Assembly (NCBI GenBank): GCA_014190095.1
Contig: BJFW01000009.1
Coordinates: forward strand, 1-40,962
Origin: Actinomycetes bacterium
Lineage (GTDB): Bacteria > Actinomycetota > Acidimicrobiia > Acidimicrobiales > Ilumatobacteraceae
Direction of reading: 5' to 3'
Length of the DNA stretch: 40,962 nt
Part shown: one piece after another, positions 1 to 9,176 of the stretch
Layout: each line of letters begins with the position of its first letter
How positions within the stretch are numbered: the first letter of the stretch is position 1
Made by a program: the position numbers and the translations under genes
The notes under the pieces: model-generated
What the model was told of the DNA's origin: nothing
Database searches by the model: none
The model's input: the letters and a program-made list of their open reading frames with translations, nothing else

Positions 1-2
1 GC

Positions 3-506
3 CATTTGTTCCTTGCAATTCACCACATGGATAAAGATCGAGTTATTGCCAACATTGCTGCAGCACATGGTCAAACCGTGGTGTTCTGCGACACGAAGCG
101 AGTGTGCGACAAAGTTGCTGAAGCATTGCAGAAGCTTGGTGCAAATGCATCGGCTCTGCACGGTGATATGCCGCAGAACGCACGTGAAAAAGCGTTAAGT
201 AAGTTTGAAAAGAACGAATTGAAAATTCTTGTGGCCACCGATGTTGCGGCACGCGGAATTGATATTGACGACGTTGCTGTAGTTATTCACTACGTGCCGC
301 CACTAGACGTGAAGACCTACTTGCATCGCTCTGGTCGCACCGCGCGTGCCGGACGTGACGGTTGGGCAGTAACGCTTGCCGAATACAACCAGCACACCAC
401 GTGTCGCATTATTCAGCGAGGCCTGCGGCTTGAGCCGCAAGCCCCGATTGAAGTGTTTTCGAACGACGCGCGACTGCGCGACTTGTTTACGTTTCTTACT
501 GCGTAA
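3..506 (+). CDS. DEAD/DEAH-box ATP-dependent RNA helicase, C-terminal part (5' cut by window)
   Basis: The frame is open from the first in-frame codon at base 3, so the true start lies upstream of the window. What remains is the second RecA-like (helicase C) domain. It shows the strand TVVFCDTK, motif V as ILVATDVAARGIDI, and motif VI as HRSGRTARAG, whose arginines contact ATP. These are standard for RNA helicases that remodel ribosomal or messenger RNA using ATP. The tail after motif VI is short (about 45 residues) with no basic extension, so this looks like a compact family member. The stop codon directly abuts the stop of leuD on the other strand (convergent, no gap). Family is secure; the precise RNA target cannot be read. 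Confidence 0.9.
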   Translation, partial: HLFLAIHHMDKDRVIANIAAAHGQTVVFCDTKRVCDKVAEALQKLGANASALHGDMPQNAREKALSKFEKNELKILVATDVAARGIDIDDVAVVIHYVPPLDVKTYLHRSGRTARAGRDGWAVTLAEYNQHTTCRIIQRGLRLEPQAPIEVFSNDARLRDLFTFLTA

Positions 507-1097
507 TTAGCGCTGGTTTAGCCAAGCAGGGCGGGACATCTCGAAACTTGAGATTGCATCACCCTTTGTCATGGTGATGCCAACATCATCAAGTCCGCGG
601 ATGAAGCGGTCTTGAGTTGAAGCATCCATGTCGAACTTCTCGGTGATTCCTGCACTTGGAATTTCAACAGTCAAGCGCTGAATGTCAATCGTGATTTCAG
701 CAGTCGGATCGGATTCGAGTACATCCCAAATTCGATTAACCGTTGGCTCTGACAACACCACAGGTACGAGTCCGTTCTTGGTGCAGTTGTTGCGGAAGAT
801 GTCGGAAAAACTTGGTGCAATGACTGCGTTGAATCCGCCTTGCAAAATTGCCCACACTGCGTGCTCACGTGATGAACCAACTCCAAAACTTGGACCGGCA
901 ACCAACACGGAAGCGCCTGCGTAGCGTTCGTCGTTCAGAACGAAATTGCGGTCATCGCGCCACGTGGAGAACAATCCTTTTTCAAAACCAGTGCGTTCAA
1001 CGCGCTTCAGCCATTCGGCTGGAATGATTTGGTCGGTATCGACATCGGAACGCTTCAGTGGAACGCCGCGTCCAGTAATGATGCTGACAGCTTTCAT
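507..1097 (-). CDS. leuD: 3-isopropylmalate dehydratase small subunit LeuD
   Basis: 196 residues, the usual length for LeuD. It forms the swivel domain that, with LeuC, converts 2-isopropylmalate to 3-isopropylmalate in leucine synthesis. In organisms using CimA the same complex also isomerises citramalate for isoleucine. Family signatures are visible: [14 protein letters not shown] near the N-terminus and [17 protein letters not shown]-like substrate loop ([13 protein letters not shown]) near residue 75. Its ATG overlaps the leuC stop by four bases (ATGA, 1094-1097), indicating translational coupling. It is convergent with the helicase gene. The cytoplasmic role and identity are not in doubt. 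Confidence 0.97.
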   Translation of the reverse strand: MKAVSIITGRGVPLKRSDVDTDQIIPAEWLKRVERTGFEKGLFSTWRDDRNFVLNDERYAGASVLVAGPSFGVGSSREHAVWAILQGGFNAVIAPSFSDIFRNNCTKNGLVPVVLSEPTVNRIWDVLESDPTAEITIDIQRLTVEIPSAGITEKFDMDASTQDRFIRGLDDVGITMTKGDAISSFEMSRPAWLNQR

Positions 1098-2509
1098 GCC
1101 AAGTCCCCTGGAGTAGCGAAGTGTCCAGCAACGGCAGTTGCAGCGGCAACTTCTGGCGAAACGAGATGAGTGCGACCGCCACGGCCCTGTCTGCCTTCAA
1201 AGTTGCGATTGCTGGTGCTTGCTGCGCGCTCACCAGGTGCAAGTTTGTCGGGATTCATGGCCAAGCACATTGAGCAACCAGGTTCACGCCAGTCGATTCC
1301 AGCAGCAATGAAAATCTTGTCGAGGCCTTCGGCTTCGGCTTGCTTTTTCACTTGGTGACTTCCAGGTACCACCATGACGCGTTTCACCGAAACGGTGCGA
1401 CCCTTCACCACGGCGGCTGCAGCGCGCAAGTCTTCAATGCGACTGTTAGTGCATGAACCGATAAACACGGTGTCTACTTTTACGTCGCGAATTGGAGTGC
1501 CAGCTGTGAGGCCCATGTATTCAAGCGCGCGTTCAACGGTGTTGCGTGCAGTTGCGTCTGCGTAATCGGCAGGGTTTGGAATTTTTCCGTCGATTCCAAT
1601 TCCTTGCGCAGGATTGGTTCCCCACGTAACGAATGGTGTCAGCGACGAAGCATCAATCACTACTTCGGTGTCCCACACAGCGCCGTCGTCGGTGCGCAGC
1701 GTTTTCCAATCGGCAACCGCTGCGTCCCATTCTGCGCCAGTTGGTGCATGTTCGCGGCCCTTCAAATATTCGAAGGTGACGTCGTCTGGGGCAACAAGAC
1801 CTGCGCGCGCTCCAGCTTCAATGGACATATTGCAGATAGTCATGCGACCTTCCATTGACATTGCGCGAATTGCAGAGCCGCGATATTCGATGACATGACC
1901 GATGCCGCCACCCGTACCAATTTTTGCAATGACAGCAAGAATGATGTCTTTGGCAGTTACGCCTGGTGCAAGAGTTCCGTCAACAGTGACGCTCATCCAC
2001 TTCGGACGCGACTGCGGAAGAGTTTGCGTTGCAAGAACATGTTCAACTTCGCTAGTGCCAATTCCGAATGCAAGTGCACCGAAAGCACCATGAGTTGCCG
2101 TGTGGCTGTCGCCGCAGACAATGGTCATACCTGGAAGCGTGCGACCTTGCTCTGGTCCGATGACGTGCACAATGCCTTGCTTGGCATGACCCATTGGGTA
2201 CAGCGTGACACCAAACTCTTTTGCGTTTGCTCGCAATACTTCAATTTGCTTTGAGGAAATCTCGTCGGCAATTGGCAAGTGAATGTTCTCCGTAGGCACG
2301 TTGTGGTCTTCGGTGGCCACGGTGAGATCGGGGCGTCGCACAGTGCGACCGTTAATACGTAGGCCGTCGAATGCCTGCGGGCTCGTCACTTCGTGAACGA
2401 GGTGGAGATCGATGTACAGCAGGTCTGGTTCGCCGGGTGAACTCTGCACCACGTGGCGGTCCCAGACTTTTTGAGGAAGCGTGATGGGCTTGCCGTTTGA
2501 ATTGGCCAT
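1094..2509 (-). CDS. leuC: 3-isopropylmalate dehydratase large subunit LeuC
   Basis: 471 residues, full length for LeuC of the aconitase superfamily. It carries the three [4Fe-4S] cysteines at C353 (IGSCTNSR), C412 and C415 ([13 protein letters not shown]), plus the substrate motifs [13 protein letters not shown] near residue 132 and [12 protein letters not shown] near the C-terminus. With LeuD it isomerises isopropylmalate and probably citramalate, linking this operon to leuB and cimA found 6-8 kb away. The start [11 protein letters not shown] was chosen for normal N-terminal length. Six bases before it lies CAGAAT (2516-2521 on the minus strand), a possible -10 box for a leaderless message. 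It is divergent from the gene at 2587 across 77 bases. Confidence 0.97.
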   Translation of the reverse strand: MANSNGKPITLPQKVWDRHVVQSSPGEPDLLYIDLHLVHEVTSPQAFDGLRINGRTVRRPDLTVATEDHNVPTENIHLPIADEISSKQIEVLRANAKEFGVTLYPMGHAKQGIVHVIGPEQGRTLPGMTIVCGDSHTATHGAFGALAFGIGTSEVEHVLATQTLPQSRPKWMSVTVDGTLAPGVTAKDIILAVIAKIGTGGGIGHVIEYRGSAIRAMSMEGRMTICNMSIEAGARAGLVAPDDVTFEYLKGREHAPTGAEWDAAVADWKTLRTDDGAVWDTEVVIDASSLTPFVTWGTNPAQGIGIDGKIPNPADYADATARNTVERALEYMGLTAGTPIRDVKVDTVFIGSCTNSRIEDLRAAAAVVKGRTVSVKRVMVVPGSHQVKKQAEAEGLDKIFIAAGIDWREPGCSMCLAMNPDKLAPGERAASTSNRNFEGRQGRGGRTHLVSPEVAAATAVAGHFATPGDLA

Positions 2510-2586
2510 GCTTCCATTCTGCCGTGAATTGCCTGAATTGGCTCAATAGTGCGTCCGCATAAGGGATCCAAGCCACACATCGGGGC

Positions 2587-3117
2587 ATGACACAACACAC
2601 CATTAGTCCAGTCACACTCGCCACGTGCGTAGAACACAGCCTGCACATATCACTCGATGGGTTCGATCTTTCACGTGCTCGCCTATATGGCATCAGCATC
2701 GTGGATGAAGAAGCTGCAGCGCGAAACGAAGACGGAGCATTACGAATTACATTTCTTGCCGAACATGGCGATGTGTACGAATTGCTTGAAGCACAAACCA
2801 GTGCCATTGTGCGCATGTTTGACGCTGCGGTGGTGCTGACATGTGGTTGGGCGGCTCCAATTCGCGATGACGAAGACGAAGACGAAGAATTGTCAACTCC
2901 TCCGAGTCAGCATCCAGAGCGCAGGCGAGTTCGCTTAGTTGTAGTGGTGGGTGACTGCGGCGTTGGTTCTGTTTTGCGGTTTGCAGATACCCCAAATGAT
3001 GTGGTGACCGATGCGGGGGCTGCGCGCGGAAGCCTGGCCGATGCAGTGACAAATATGTGGTTTGATTGCCCAGTGAATGTTGCCCAAAACCCCGCAGATT
3101 CGGCAATGCAGGAGTAG
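2587..3117 (+). CDS. Conserved-looking protein of unknown function upstream of nadA
   Basis: 176 residues; I do not recognise the family. The frame has codon use like its neighbours and it sits 16 bases before nadA in the same direction, so it is probably a real gene. It has no signal peptide or membrane segment. Residues 1-85 look like a compact alpha/beta domain. An acidic run (RDDEDEDEELS) near residue 93 acts as a linker, followed by a hydrophobic strand (RLVVVVGDCGVGSVLRF). The start is the weakest point: no clear ribosome site or -10 box precedes the ATG at 2587. Position suggests, but does not prove, a link with NAD synthesis. Confidence 0.7.
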   Translation: MTQHTISPVTLATCVEHSLHISLDGFDLSRARLYGISIVDEEAAARNEDGALRITFLAEHGDVYELLEAQTSAIVRMFDAAVVLTCGWAAPIRDDEDEDEELSTPPSQHPERRRVRLVVVVGDCGVGSVLRFADTPNDVVTDAGAARGSLADAVTNMWFDCPVNVAQNPADSAMQE

Positions 3118-3121
3118 CCGA

Positions 3122-3127
3122 TAACTT
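3122..3127 (+). promoter_or_regulatory. -10 box (TAACTT) for leaderless nadA
   Basis: TAACTT lies six bases before the GTG of nadA, so transcription would begin at or within a base of the start codon. No Shine-Dalgarno sequence is present in the gap. It would allow nadABC to be transcribed separately from the gene at 2587. Confidence 0.6.
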
Positions 3128-3133
3128 GAATGT

Positions 3134-4135
3134 GTGAGTTCAAGCATCGCCAACAGCGTTGACTACGGTCTGAAGTCTGCATGGGCTGAAGAAGTTCGTG
3201 CGCTAGCCAAAGAGCGCGATGCGGTCATTCTTGCTCACAACTATCAAGTGCCTGAGATTCAGGAAATCGCACACCATGTTGGCGACTCGCTAGCGCTTTC
3301 TCGAATCGCAGCACAAGTTGATGCCAGCACCATCGTTTTCTGTGGGGTGCACTTCATGGCAGAAACCGCAAAGATTTTGAGCTACGACAAAACGGTGATC
3401 ATTCCCGATGCGGCCGCCGGATGTTCGCTTGCCGACACGATCAATGCCGATCAGCTTCGTGCGTGGAAGGCCGAGCACCCAGGCGCGGCAGTAGTGAGTT
3501 ATGTAAACACCACTGCAGCAGTAAAAGCAGAAACCGATATTTGCTGCACATCTTCGAACGCTGTTGAAGTGGTGCAATCAATTCCGCTAGATCAAGAAAT
3601 TTTGTTTTGCCCGGATCAGTTTCTTGGTGCTCATGCTCAGCGAGAAACTGGACGCACCAATATGCACATTTGGATGGGTGAGTGCCATGTGCACGCTGGT
3701 ATCAACGGACAAGATTTGAAAAACATGGTTGCTGCTGAACCCGAAGCAGAACTGTTCATTCACCCAGAATGTGGATGTGCAACTTCGGCAATGTATTTGG
3801 CTTCGAGTGGAGCAGTGCCGGCAGAGCGCACGCACATTCTTTCCACATCAGGAATGATCACCGCAGCGCAAAACACACATGCAAAGAAAGTGTTGGTTGC
3901 AACTGAAACTGGAATGTTGCATCAGTTGCGCAAGGCAAACCCGCTGGTCATTTTTGAGCCGGTAAATCGCGCAGCAGTGTGCAAGTACATGAAAATGATT
4001 ACTCCAGAGAAACTGCTTCGTTCATTGCGCGAAGGTACCGATGTGGTTGATGTTCCGCGTGACATTGCAGACAAAGCACGTGCTTCGGTAGAGCGCATGA
4101 TTGCTATTGGCACGCCGTCGCGTACGAAGGAATAA
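3134..4135 (+). CDS. nadA: Quinolinate synthase NadA
   Basis: 333 residues. NadA condenses iminoaspartate (from NadB) with dihydroxyacetone phosphate to give quinolinate in de novo NAD synthesis. The three cluster cysteines are C97 (AAAGCSLAD), C184 (WMGECHVH) and C283 (AVCKYMKM). Their spacing matches the known [4Fe-4S] ligands of the family. [10 protein letters not shown] near residue 34 is the usual first substrate-binding loop. The GTG at 3134 is preferred because a TAACTT box lies exactly six bases upstream and the N-terminal length is normal. nadB follows after five bases, so the two are cotranscribed. Confidence 0.97.
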   Translation: MSSSIANSVDYGLKSAWAEEVRALAKERDAVILAHNYQVPEIQEIAHHVGDSLALSRIAAQVDASTIVFCGVHFMAETAKILSYDKTVIIPDAAAGCSLADTINADQLRAWKAEHPGAAVVSYVNTTAAVKAETDICCTSSNAVEVVQSIPLDQEILFCPDQFLGAHAQRETGRTNMHIWMGECHVHAGINGQDLKNMVAAEPEAELFIHPECGCATSAMYLASSGAVPAERTHILSTSGMITAAQNTHAKKVLVATETGMLHQLRKANPLVIFEPVNRAAVCKYMKMITPEKLLRSLREGTDVVDVPRDIADKARASVERMIAIGTPSRTKE

Positions 4136-4140
4136 TCACA

Positions 4141-5823
4141 GTGCCGACTAGTTCGCGCGTTCAACAGATATCTGTGAATTTGCCAACACAACTTTCCGCT
4201 CCAGCGGTTTCCTGGACTCGCGAAGTTGATGTTGTCGTGCTTGGCTCTGGGGCCGCAGGGCTTGCCGCGGCATTAGCGGCGCGACCAGTGCGTGATGTAT
4301 TGATCATTACGAAAGACACGCTTGATGCCGGAAGCACTGCGTGGGCACAAGGCGGATTGGCAGCGGTTCTCGACCCAGCCGATACCTTTGGCGAACATGT
4401 GCGCGACACGCTTGAGGCAGGCGCAGGTTTGTGCGATGAAGCGGCAGTTACTTCGCTGGTGCGAGACGCCCCAACTGCCATTCAGTACTTAGAAAAACTT
4501 GGTGCAGCATTCGACCCAGGCAGTGACGGCTTGCGTGCACTCACGCGCGAAGGGGGCCACTCTCGCTCACGCATTGTGCATGCGGGAGGCGATCAATCTG
4601 GCGCAGAAGTGCAGCGCACGCTCGACATGAATGCAATCAATGCGGGTGTCGAAGTAATGGACCATGCGTTTGCGTTGGACTTGGTGTTTGGCAAGTCCTC
4701 TGGCGGTCGCCGCCGTATTGCTGGCGTGCGCATTGCAAAACTCGACGCGCAAGGAAACGTTGAAAGCGTTGGGTTGGTGAAAGCACCGGCAGTTGTTGTT
4801 GCGACTGGTGGATACGGGCAAGTGTTTGCAAGCACTTCAAACCCTCCAGCAGTTACAGGAGATGGTCATGCGCTTGCATTGCGCGCGGGACTTACCTTGC
4901 GCGATCTCGAGTTTGTGCAGTTTCATCCAACGGTGTTGTGGCACTCTGCAAGTTCGACTCAACAGCAGATGCTGATTAGCGAGGCTGTGCGCGGAGAAGG
5001 AGCGATTCTCTTTGATGCTGCCGGCGATCGCATAATGCAAGGTGCACACCCGCAGGAAGACCTTGCACCACGAGATGTGGTTGCATCTGCGATCAGTGCT
5101 CGCATGGCACAAGCGCCAGCAGGTGTTGATGACCACGTGTATTTGGATGCCACCGGCATTGAGAATTTTGAAGAACGTTTCCCATTTATTACCAAGGCTT
5201 GTCGCGCAGCAGGCATAGACCCACTCACACAGCAAATTCCTGTTGCACCTGCAGCGCACTACACATGCGGCGGAATTGATTCGAATCTCGATGGCATTAC
5301 CGAGGTAGATGGGTTGTATGCCGTTGGCGAAGTGGCGTACACAGGTGTGCATGGAGCGAATCGTTTGGCATCGAACTCACTCACCGAAAGCTTGGTGGTG
5401 GGAACACGAGTAGGGCGAAACCTTGCATGGAAAATGCCTGAACGTGTAGATCCAGAGGAGACCGTTGAATCGGAAGTTGCAGGACTACTTGATGATTCGC
5501 TGCGCACTCACGTTCGAACACTGATGAGCAAGCACGTGGGCGTTCTTCGCAGGCCAGAAGGTTTGCAACATGCAATTGATGCCTTAGCAATTACTGCCGA
5601 GAAAGTTGATGCGAGCATGGTTCCTTCGCGCCGCAATTTTGAAGCAACCAACATTTTGACCGTTGCTACTGCAGTTGCGGCAAGCGCGCTTGCACGTACC
5701 GAGAGCCGCGGTTGTCACCGTCGCACAGACACAACAGAACAACGCGAAATTTGGGTTCGACATTTAGAGGTTTCTTTGCGCAATGGCTCGCTGTCAATTA
5801 GTGGAATTCCGAACGAAGCGTAA
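4141..5823 (+). CDS. nadB: L-aspartate oxidase NadB
   Basis: 560 residues. This FAD enzyme oxidises L-aspartate to iminoaspartate, which NadA uses. The dinucleotide-binding motif VVLGSGAAGLAAAL is near residue 32. The succinate-dehydrogenase/aspartate-oxidase signatures follow: STAWAQGGLAAVL, EGGHSRSRIVHAGGD, the active-site stretch HYTCGGI and GANRLASNSLTE. The C-terminal ESRGCHRRTD motif is also typical of the family. It starts with GTG five bases after nadA, and its TAA is two bases before the nadC ATG, so the three genes form one operon. The first ~25 residues before the FAD strand are poorly conserved in the family, leaving a small doubt about the start. Confidence 0.97.
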   Translation: MPTSSRVQQISVNLPTQLSAPAVSWTREVDVVVLGSGAAGLAAALAARPVRDVLIITKDTLDAGSTAWAQGGLAAVLDPADTFGEHVRDTLEAGAGLCDEAAVTSLVRDAPTAIQYLEKLGAAFDPGSDGLRALTREGGHSRSRIVHAGGDQSGAEVQRTLDMNAINAGVEVMDHAFALDLVFGKSSGGRRRIAGVRIAKLDAQGNVESVGLVKAPAVVVATGGYGQVFASTSNPPAVTGDGHALALRAGLTLRDLEFVQFHPTVLWHSASSTQQQMLISEAVRGEGAILFDAAGDRIMQGAHPQEDLAPRDVVASAISARMAQAPAGVDDHVYLDATGIENFEERFPFITKACRAAGIDPLTQQIPVAPAAHYTCGGIDSNLDGITEVDGLYAVGEVAYTGVHGANRLASNSLTESLVVGTRVGRNLAWKMPERVDPEETVESEVAGLLDDSLRTHVRTLMSKHVGVLRRPEGLQHAIDALAITAEKVDASMVPSRRNFEATNILTVATAVAASALARTESRGCHRRTDTTEQREIWVRHLEVSLRNGSLSISGIPNEA

Positions 5824-5825
5824 CC

Positions 5826-6749
5826 ATGTTGCACCACAAGCTTTCCGATGAGTCTGCTCAGCGCATCACTGCAGCGGGTTTAGAAGTTGATGCCGTGCGT
5901 CGGCTCATTTCGGTTGCGCTGGACGAAGACTTGCACAATGGTCCTGATGTCACCACAAATTCGACTGTGCCCGCGCATCAGCGAAGCGCTGGAGTGTTTG
6001 CATCTCGGCAAATAGGTTGCATCGCTGGTTTGGCAATTGCAGGCGCAGTGTTTGACATGGTGTGTGGTGCCGAGCAAGTGGTGTTCACACAGTTAGTTGC
6101 TGATGGAGCGCGCGTTGAACCCGGAACTCGTGTAGCGAACGTTGCGGGACCAACTCGAGGGTTACTTACAGCAGAGCGCACTGCGCTCAATTTGCTTGGA
6201 CATCTATCGGGAGTTGCAACTGCTACAAGCCAATGGGCCGACGCCATAGCTTCAACAAAGGCAAAGGTTCGCGACACTCGCAAAACTACCCCAGGAATGC
6301 GTGCGCTTGAAAAATACGCAGTGCGTTGTGGTGGTGGAGTGAATCACCGCATGTCGCTTTCGGACGCTGCTTTGGTGAAAGACAACCACATCGTGGCTGC
6401 GGGTGGAGTTGCTGAAGCATTTGCTGCGGTTCGCGCTGCTGCACCATCCATCGTGTTGGAAATTGAAGTAGACACCATTGATCAGCTGCGCACAGCACTT
6501 GCTGCAGGCGCCGACTTGGTGTTGCTCGACAACATGAAGCCAGAAGTTTTGCGCGAGGCAGTTGCTATTGCAGCACAGCATCTTGCATTAACTGGCCGCG
6601 CAGTTATTCTTGAGGCAAGTGGTGGGCTTACGTTGGAAAATGCCCAAAGCGTTGCCGCAACTGGCGTGAATTACATTTCAGTTGGTGCGCTTACGCACTC
6701 TGCAAAAGTGCTTGATATTGGGCTCGATCTAGAAACGATTGTCGCTTAA
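5826..6749 (+). CDS. nadC: Nicotinate-nucleotide pyrophosphorylase (carboxylating) NadC
   Basis: 307 residues, normal to slightly long for NadC. It transfers phosphoribosyl from PRPP to quinolinate and releases CO2, giving nicotinate mononucleotide. Recognisable blocks are ALNLLGHLSGVAT, VRDTRKTTPGMR, YAVRCGGGVNHRMSL with DAALVKDNH, and LLDNM in the barrel strand that binds the phosphate. It completes the nadA-nadB-nadC operon. The stop overlaps by four bases (6746-6749) with that of the convergent alpha/beta hydrolase gene, with no terminator hairpin between them. Confidence 0.97.
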   Translation: MLHHKLSDESAQRITAAGLEVDAVRRLISVALDEDLHNGPDVTTNSTVPAHQRSAGVFASRQIGCIAGLAIAGAVFDMVCGAEQVVFTQLVADGARVEPGTRVANVAGPTRGLLTAERTALNLLGHLSGVATATSQWADAIASTKAKVRDTRKTTPGMRALEKYAVRCGGGVNHRMSLSDAALVKDNHIVAAGGVAEAFAAVRAAAPSIVLEIEVDTIDQLRTALAAGADLVLLDNMKPEVLREAVAIAAQHLALTGRAVILEASGGLTLENAQSVAATGVNYISVGALTHSAKVLDIGLDLETIVA

Positions 6750-7582
6750 TTTTTTAGTGTACGTTGGTACACGCTGTTGCATGCGGCAACAAGTTTGGGA
6801 ACATATGTGCGTTGCTCGGCGTAAATTGCGTTGTGCCCGCCATCAACCAAGTGCACATCAACATCTTTCAATAAGTCCAATAAGCGCTGTTGTCGCTCGG
6901 GAGGAATGACCTGGTCTTGGGTGGTGATCACCACCGATGTAGGAACGTCTACTTCCGATAACCACTTCAATGAATTGAAACTTCCTATTTCTTTTCCGGC
7001 TTCCAGAATTTGTCGCCAGTCATGACCCGACATTTCTTCGAGTGCCCATTGGTCTAATCCTTCAGCCTTGCGCTGTAAGTACACCTGCTCGGTTATCCAG
7101 TCCACGGTTTGTGCTGGAGTGAACCGAGCAATCCTTGCAAGCCCAGTAAGCCCGAGAAATCCAAGTCGCTCTTCACGGGACTTTGCAAAGATTGGCGCAG
7201 TGCTGCACAGAACCAGTCCGTTCACGCGGTGCTCGTGTTGCTTCCAAATGAGTTGAGCAATGGTTCCGCCCATTGAGTATCCAACTGGGATGAATGTATT
7301 GATGCCGAGCGTGTCTGCAAGTGCAACTACATCGTCTGCGCAGTCTTCAAGTCGAAACGAACTGCGCGACCTGATTCCTTGACCGTGTCCACGGTGATCA
7401 AGTGCAACAACGTTGAAGTGTTTGCCAAGCTCCTCAAAACAAGTAAACCAATTCAGGTCAGCAGTTGCTGTCCAGCCGTGCAACAAGATAAGTGTTGGCG
7501 CATTGTCTGGCCCTTGAACTTCGCGAATGAAGGTTTGACCGCGATCTGGAATATCAATTAGTCGGCCGGGAGGAAGCGCCAT
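6746..7582 (-). CDS. Alpha/beta hydrolase, serine nucleophile type
   Basis: 278 residues with a full alpha/beta hydrolase fold and no signal peptide. The oxyanion-hole strand LILLHGWTAT is near residue 32, the nucleophile elbow is GYSMGG with S103, and the histidine sits in VDGGHNAIY near the C-terminus. LDHRGHGQG is typical of esterases, peroxidases and C-C hydrolases of this superfamily, so the substrate cannot be named. It lies 10 bases downstream of greA on the same strand and has a plausible ribosome site (GGAG) just before the ATG, so it is probably translated from the greA message. Confidence 0.85.
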   Translation of the reverse strand: MALPPGRLIDIPDRGQTFIREVQGPDNAPTLILLHGWTATADLNWFTCFEELGKHFNVVALDHRGHGQGIRSRSSFRLEDCADDVVALADTLGINTFIPVGYSMGGTIAQLIWKQHEHRVNGLVLCSTAPIFAKSREERLGFLGLTGLARIARFTPAQTVDWITEQVYLQRKAEGLDQWALEEMSGHDWRQILEAGKEIGSFNSLKWLSEVDVPTSVVITTQDQVIPPERQQRLLDLLKDVDVHLVDGGHNAIYAEQRTYVPKLVAACNSVYQRTLKN

Positions 7583-7592
7583 GATCTCCGAA

Positions 7593-8075
7593 TTATTTCT
7601 GAGACTTTGTGGACAACACTTTTACTTTGAGCATTCCATTTGGCGCTTCGTATGAAACTATGTCGCCTTCTTTTGCACCAAGCAACGCTGAACCGAGTGG
7701 GGAAGAAGGGCTCATCACGCTGACATCTTTAGTGTCTGGCTTTTCTTCAACATGTCCAATGAGATACGACTCTGCATCGCTGTCCGAATCGCCTTCGTAG
7801 ACAATGGCTACGACCGAGCCGAGTCCAACAACACCATTGGGTGCTGGAGAGACCACCTCGGCGTCTTCGAGGATGGACTCGATCTGGCGAATGCGGCCTT
7901 CCATATGGCCCTGTTCGTCCTTGGCGGCGTGATAATCGCCGTTTTCCTTGAGGTCGCCAAGTTCGCGTGCTCGCTCAATTTTGTTGGCTACATCGATACG
8001 TCCACGAGTGGTGAGGTCGTCAAACTCGGCCTTTAAACGGTCATAGGTGGACTTCGAAAGTTGGTGCTTAGCCAT
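7593..8075 (-). CDS. greA: Transcription elongation factor GreA
   Basis: 160 residues. GreA inserts a coiled coil into the RNA polymerase secondary channel and stimulates cleavage of backtracked RNA. The acidic tip residues D41 and E44 are present in [12 protein letters not shown]. The C-terminal domain ends with the usual [10 protein letters not shown] strand. The start [14 protein letters not shown] is chosen over an in-frame upstream ATG because it gives family length and because a TAGCCT box lies eight bases before it. It is divergent from leuB across 49 bases and is followed by the hydrolase gene. Confidence 0.96.
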   Translation of the reverse strand: MAKHQLSKSTYDRLKAEFDDLTTRGRIDVANKIERARELGDLKENGDYHAAKDEQGHMEGRIRQIESILEDAEVVSPAPNGVVGLGSVVAIVYEGDSDSDAESYLIGHVEEKPDTKDVSVMSPSSPLGSALLGAKEGDIVSYEAPNGMLKVKVLSTKSQK

Positions 8076-8083
8076 ACGGACTA

Positions 8084-8089
8084 AGGCTA
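8084..8089 (-). promoter_or_regulatory. -10 box (TAGCCT) for leaderless greA
   Basis: On the minus strand TAGCCT stands eight bases before the greA ATG. The identical hexamer at nearly the same distance precedes gltX and also serves tRNA-Glu in this window, which supports a shared sigma factor. Confidence 0.6.
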
Positions 8090-8124
8090 TCTGCGCAAAA
8101 TCCACCCTACGATGGAGCATCACT

Positions 8125-9138
8125 ATGTCAGCGAAATCAACACATGCTCATCGCGTTGCAGTAATCGGTGGCGACGGAATTGGACCAGAGGTCACGGCTG
8201 AGGCGTTGAAGGTGGTGAGGGCCGCAGGAATTGAATTAGAGACCACAAGTTTTGACCTTGGCGGTGCTCGTTACTTGCGTGATGGCGAAGTGTTGTCAGA
8301 CGCAACGCTTGCAGAGCTTCGTAAGTTTGATGCGATCTTGCTTGGCGCAGTTGGTACACCTGCAGTACCACCGGGAGTAATTGAGCGCGGCTTACTTTTG
8401 AAGATGCGTTTCGAATTGGATTTATATATCAATCAGCGTCCATTCGCTGGTGTTGCACCGGGCCATACACAGTCACACGACTTCGTGGTGATTCGCGAGA
8501 ATACCGAAGGCCCGTATGTCGGCGAAGGCGGAGTGCTGCGCAAGGGCACGCCTTTTGAAGTGGCAACGCAGGGAAGCGTAAATACCGCGCACGGTGTAGA
8601 GCGCTGCGTCCGTTATGCATTCGAACTTGCCGCACAGCGCGAGCGCAAACACCTGACATTGGTGCACAAAACAAACGTGCTCACGTTTGCTGGTGACTTG
8701 TGGCAGCGCACGTTCAACAAAGTTGCTGAAGAGTTCCCACACGTTGGAACTGCGTACAACCACGTAGACGCAGCTTGCATCTACTTCGTTCAAGACCCGC
8801 AACGCTACGACGTCATTGTGACCGACAACTTGTTCGGCGATATTTTGACCGACCTTGGTGGAGCAGTGAGCGGTGGAATTGGTGTTGCATCATCAGCCAA
8901 CTTGAACCCAAAGCGCACCGGACCTTCCATGTTCGAACCTGTGCACGGATCTGCGCCAGACATTGTTGGCACAGGTAAGGCGAACCCAGTTGCGGCCATT
9001 TTGTCTGCAGCACACATGTTGGAGTTCTTAGGTGAAAATGTCGGGGCAGCGAAGTTGCGCGCAGCCTGTGAAAAGCCAAGTGCGGGCTCAACCTCGCAAG
9101 TTGGCGACGAAATTGCAGCCCGAGTTGCGGGCAAGTAA
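8125..9138 (+). CDS. leuB: 3-isopropylmalate dehydrogenase LeuB
   Basis: 337 residues starting at [16 protein letters not shown]. It oxidatively decarboxylates 3-isopropylmalate with NAD for leucine synthesis, and may act on 3-methylmalate for the citramalate route. Visible family features are GDGIGPEV at the N-terminus, the substrate-binding arginines in [31 protein letters not shown], the metal-binding aspartates in [16 protein letters not shown], and [18 protein letters not shown]. An in-frame upstream extension to 8047 is rejected because it would overlap greA and add 26 unrelated residues. GGAG seven bases before the ATG could serve as a ribosome site. ilvE follows after 38 bases. Confidence 0.96.
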   Translation: MSAKSTHAHRVAVIGGDGIGPEVTAEALKVVRAAGIELETTSFDLGGARYLRDGEVLSDATLAELRKFDAILLGAVGTPAVPPGVIERGLLLKMRFELDLYINQRPFAGVAPGHTQSHDFVVIRENTEGPYVGEGGVLRKGTPFEVATQGSVNTAHGVERCVRYAFELAAQRERKHLTLVHKTNVLTFAGDLWQRTFNKVAEEFPHVGTAYNHVDAACIYFVQDPQRYDVIVTDNLFGDILTDLGGAVSGGIGVASSANLNPKRTGPSMFEPVHGSAPDIVGTGKANPVAAILSAAHMLEFLGENVGAAKLRAACEKPSAGSTSQVGDEIAARVAGK

Positions 9139-9176
9139 CGCTAAGTTTTATCAACGTTTGTAACTAAGGGGACGTC

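Noticed and set aside
5978-6283. Open frame on the minus strand inside nadC
   Set aside because: It is the shadow of a strongly conserved gene and has no family resemblance. The same applies to many other long antisense frames here, for example at 19123-19524 and 27634-28140.
8047-8124. Longer leuB N-terminus
   Set aside because: It would overlap greA on the other strand and adds residues with no family similarity. [16 protein letters not shown] gives normal length.
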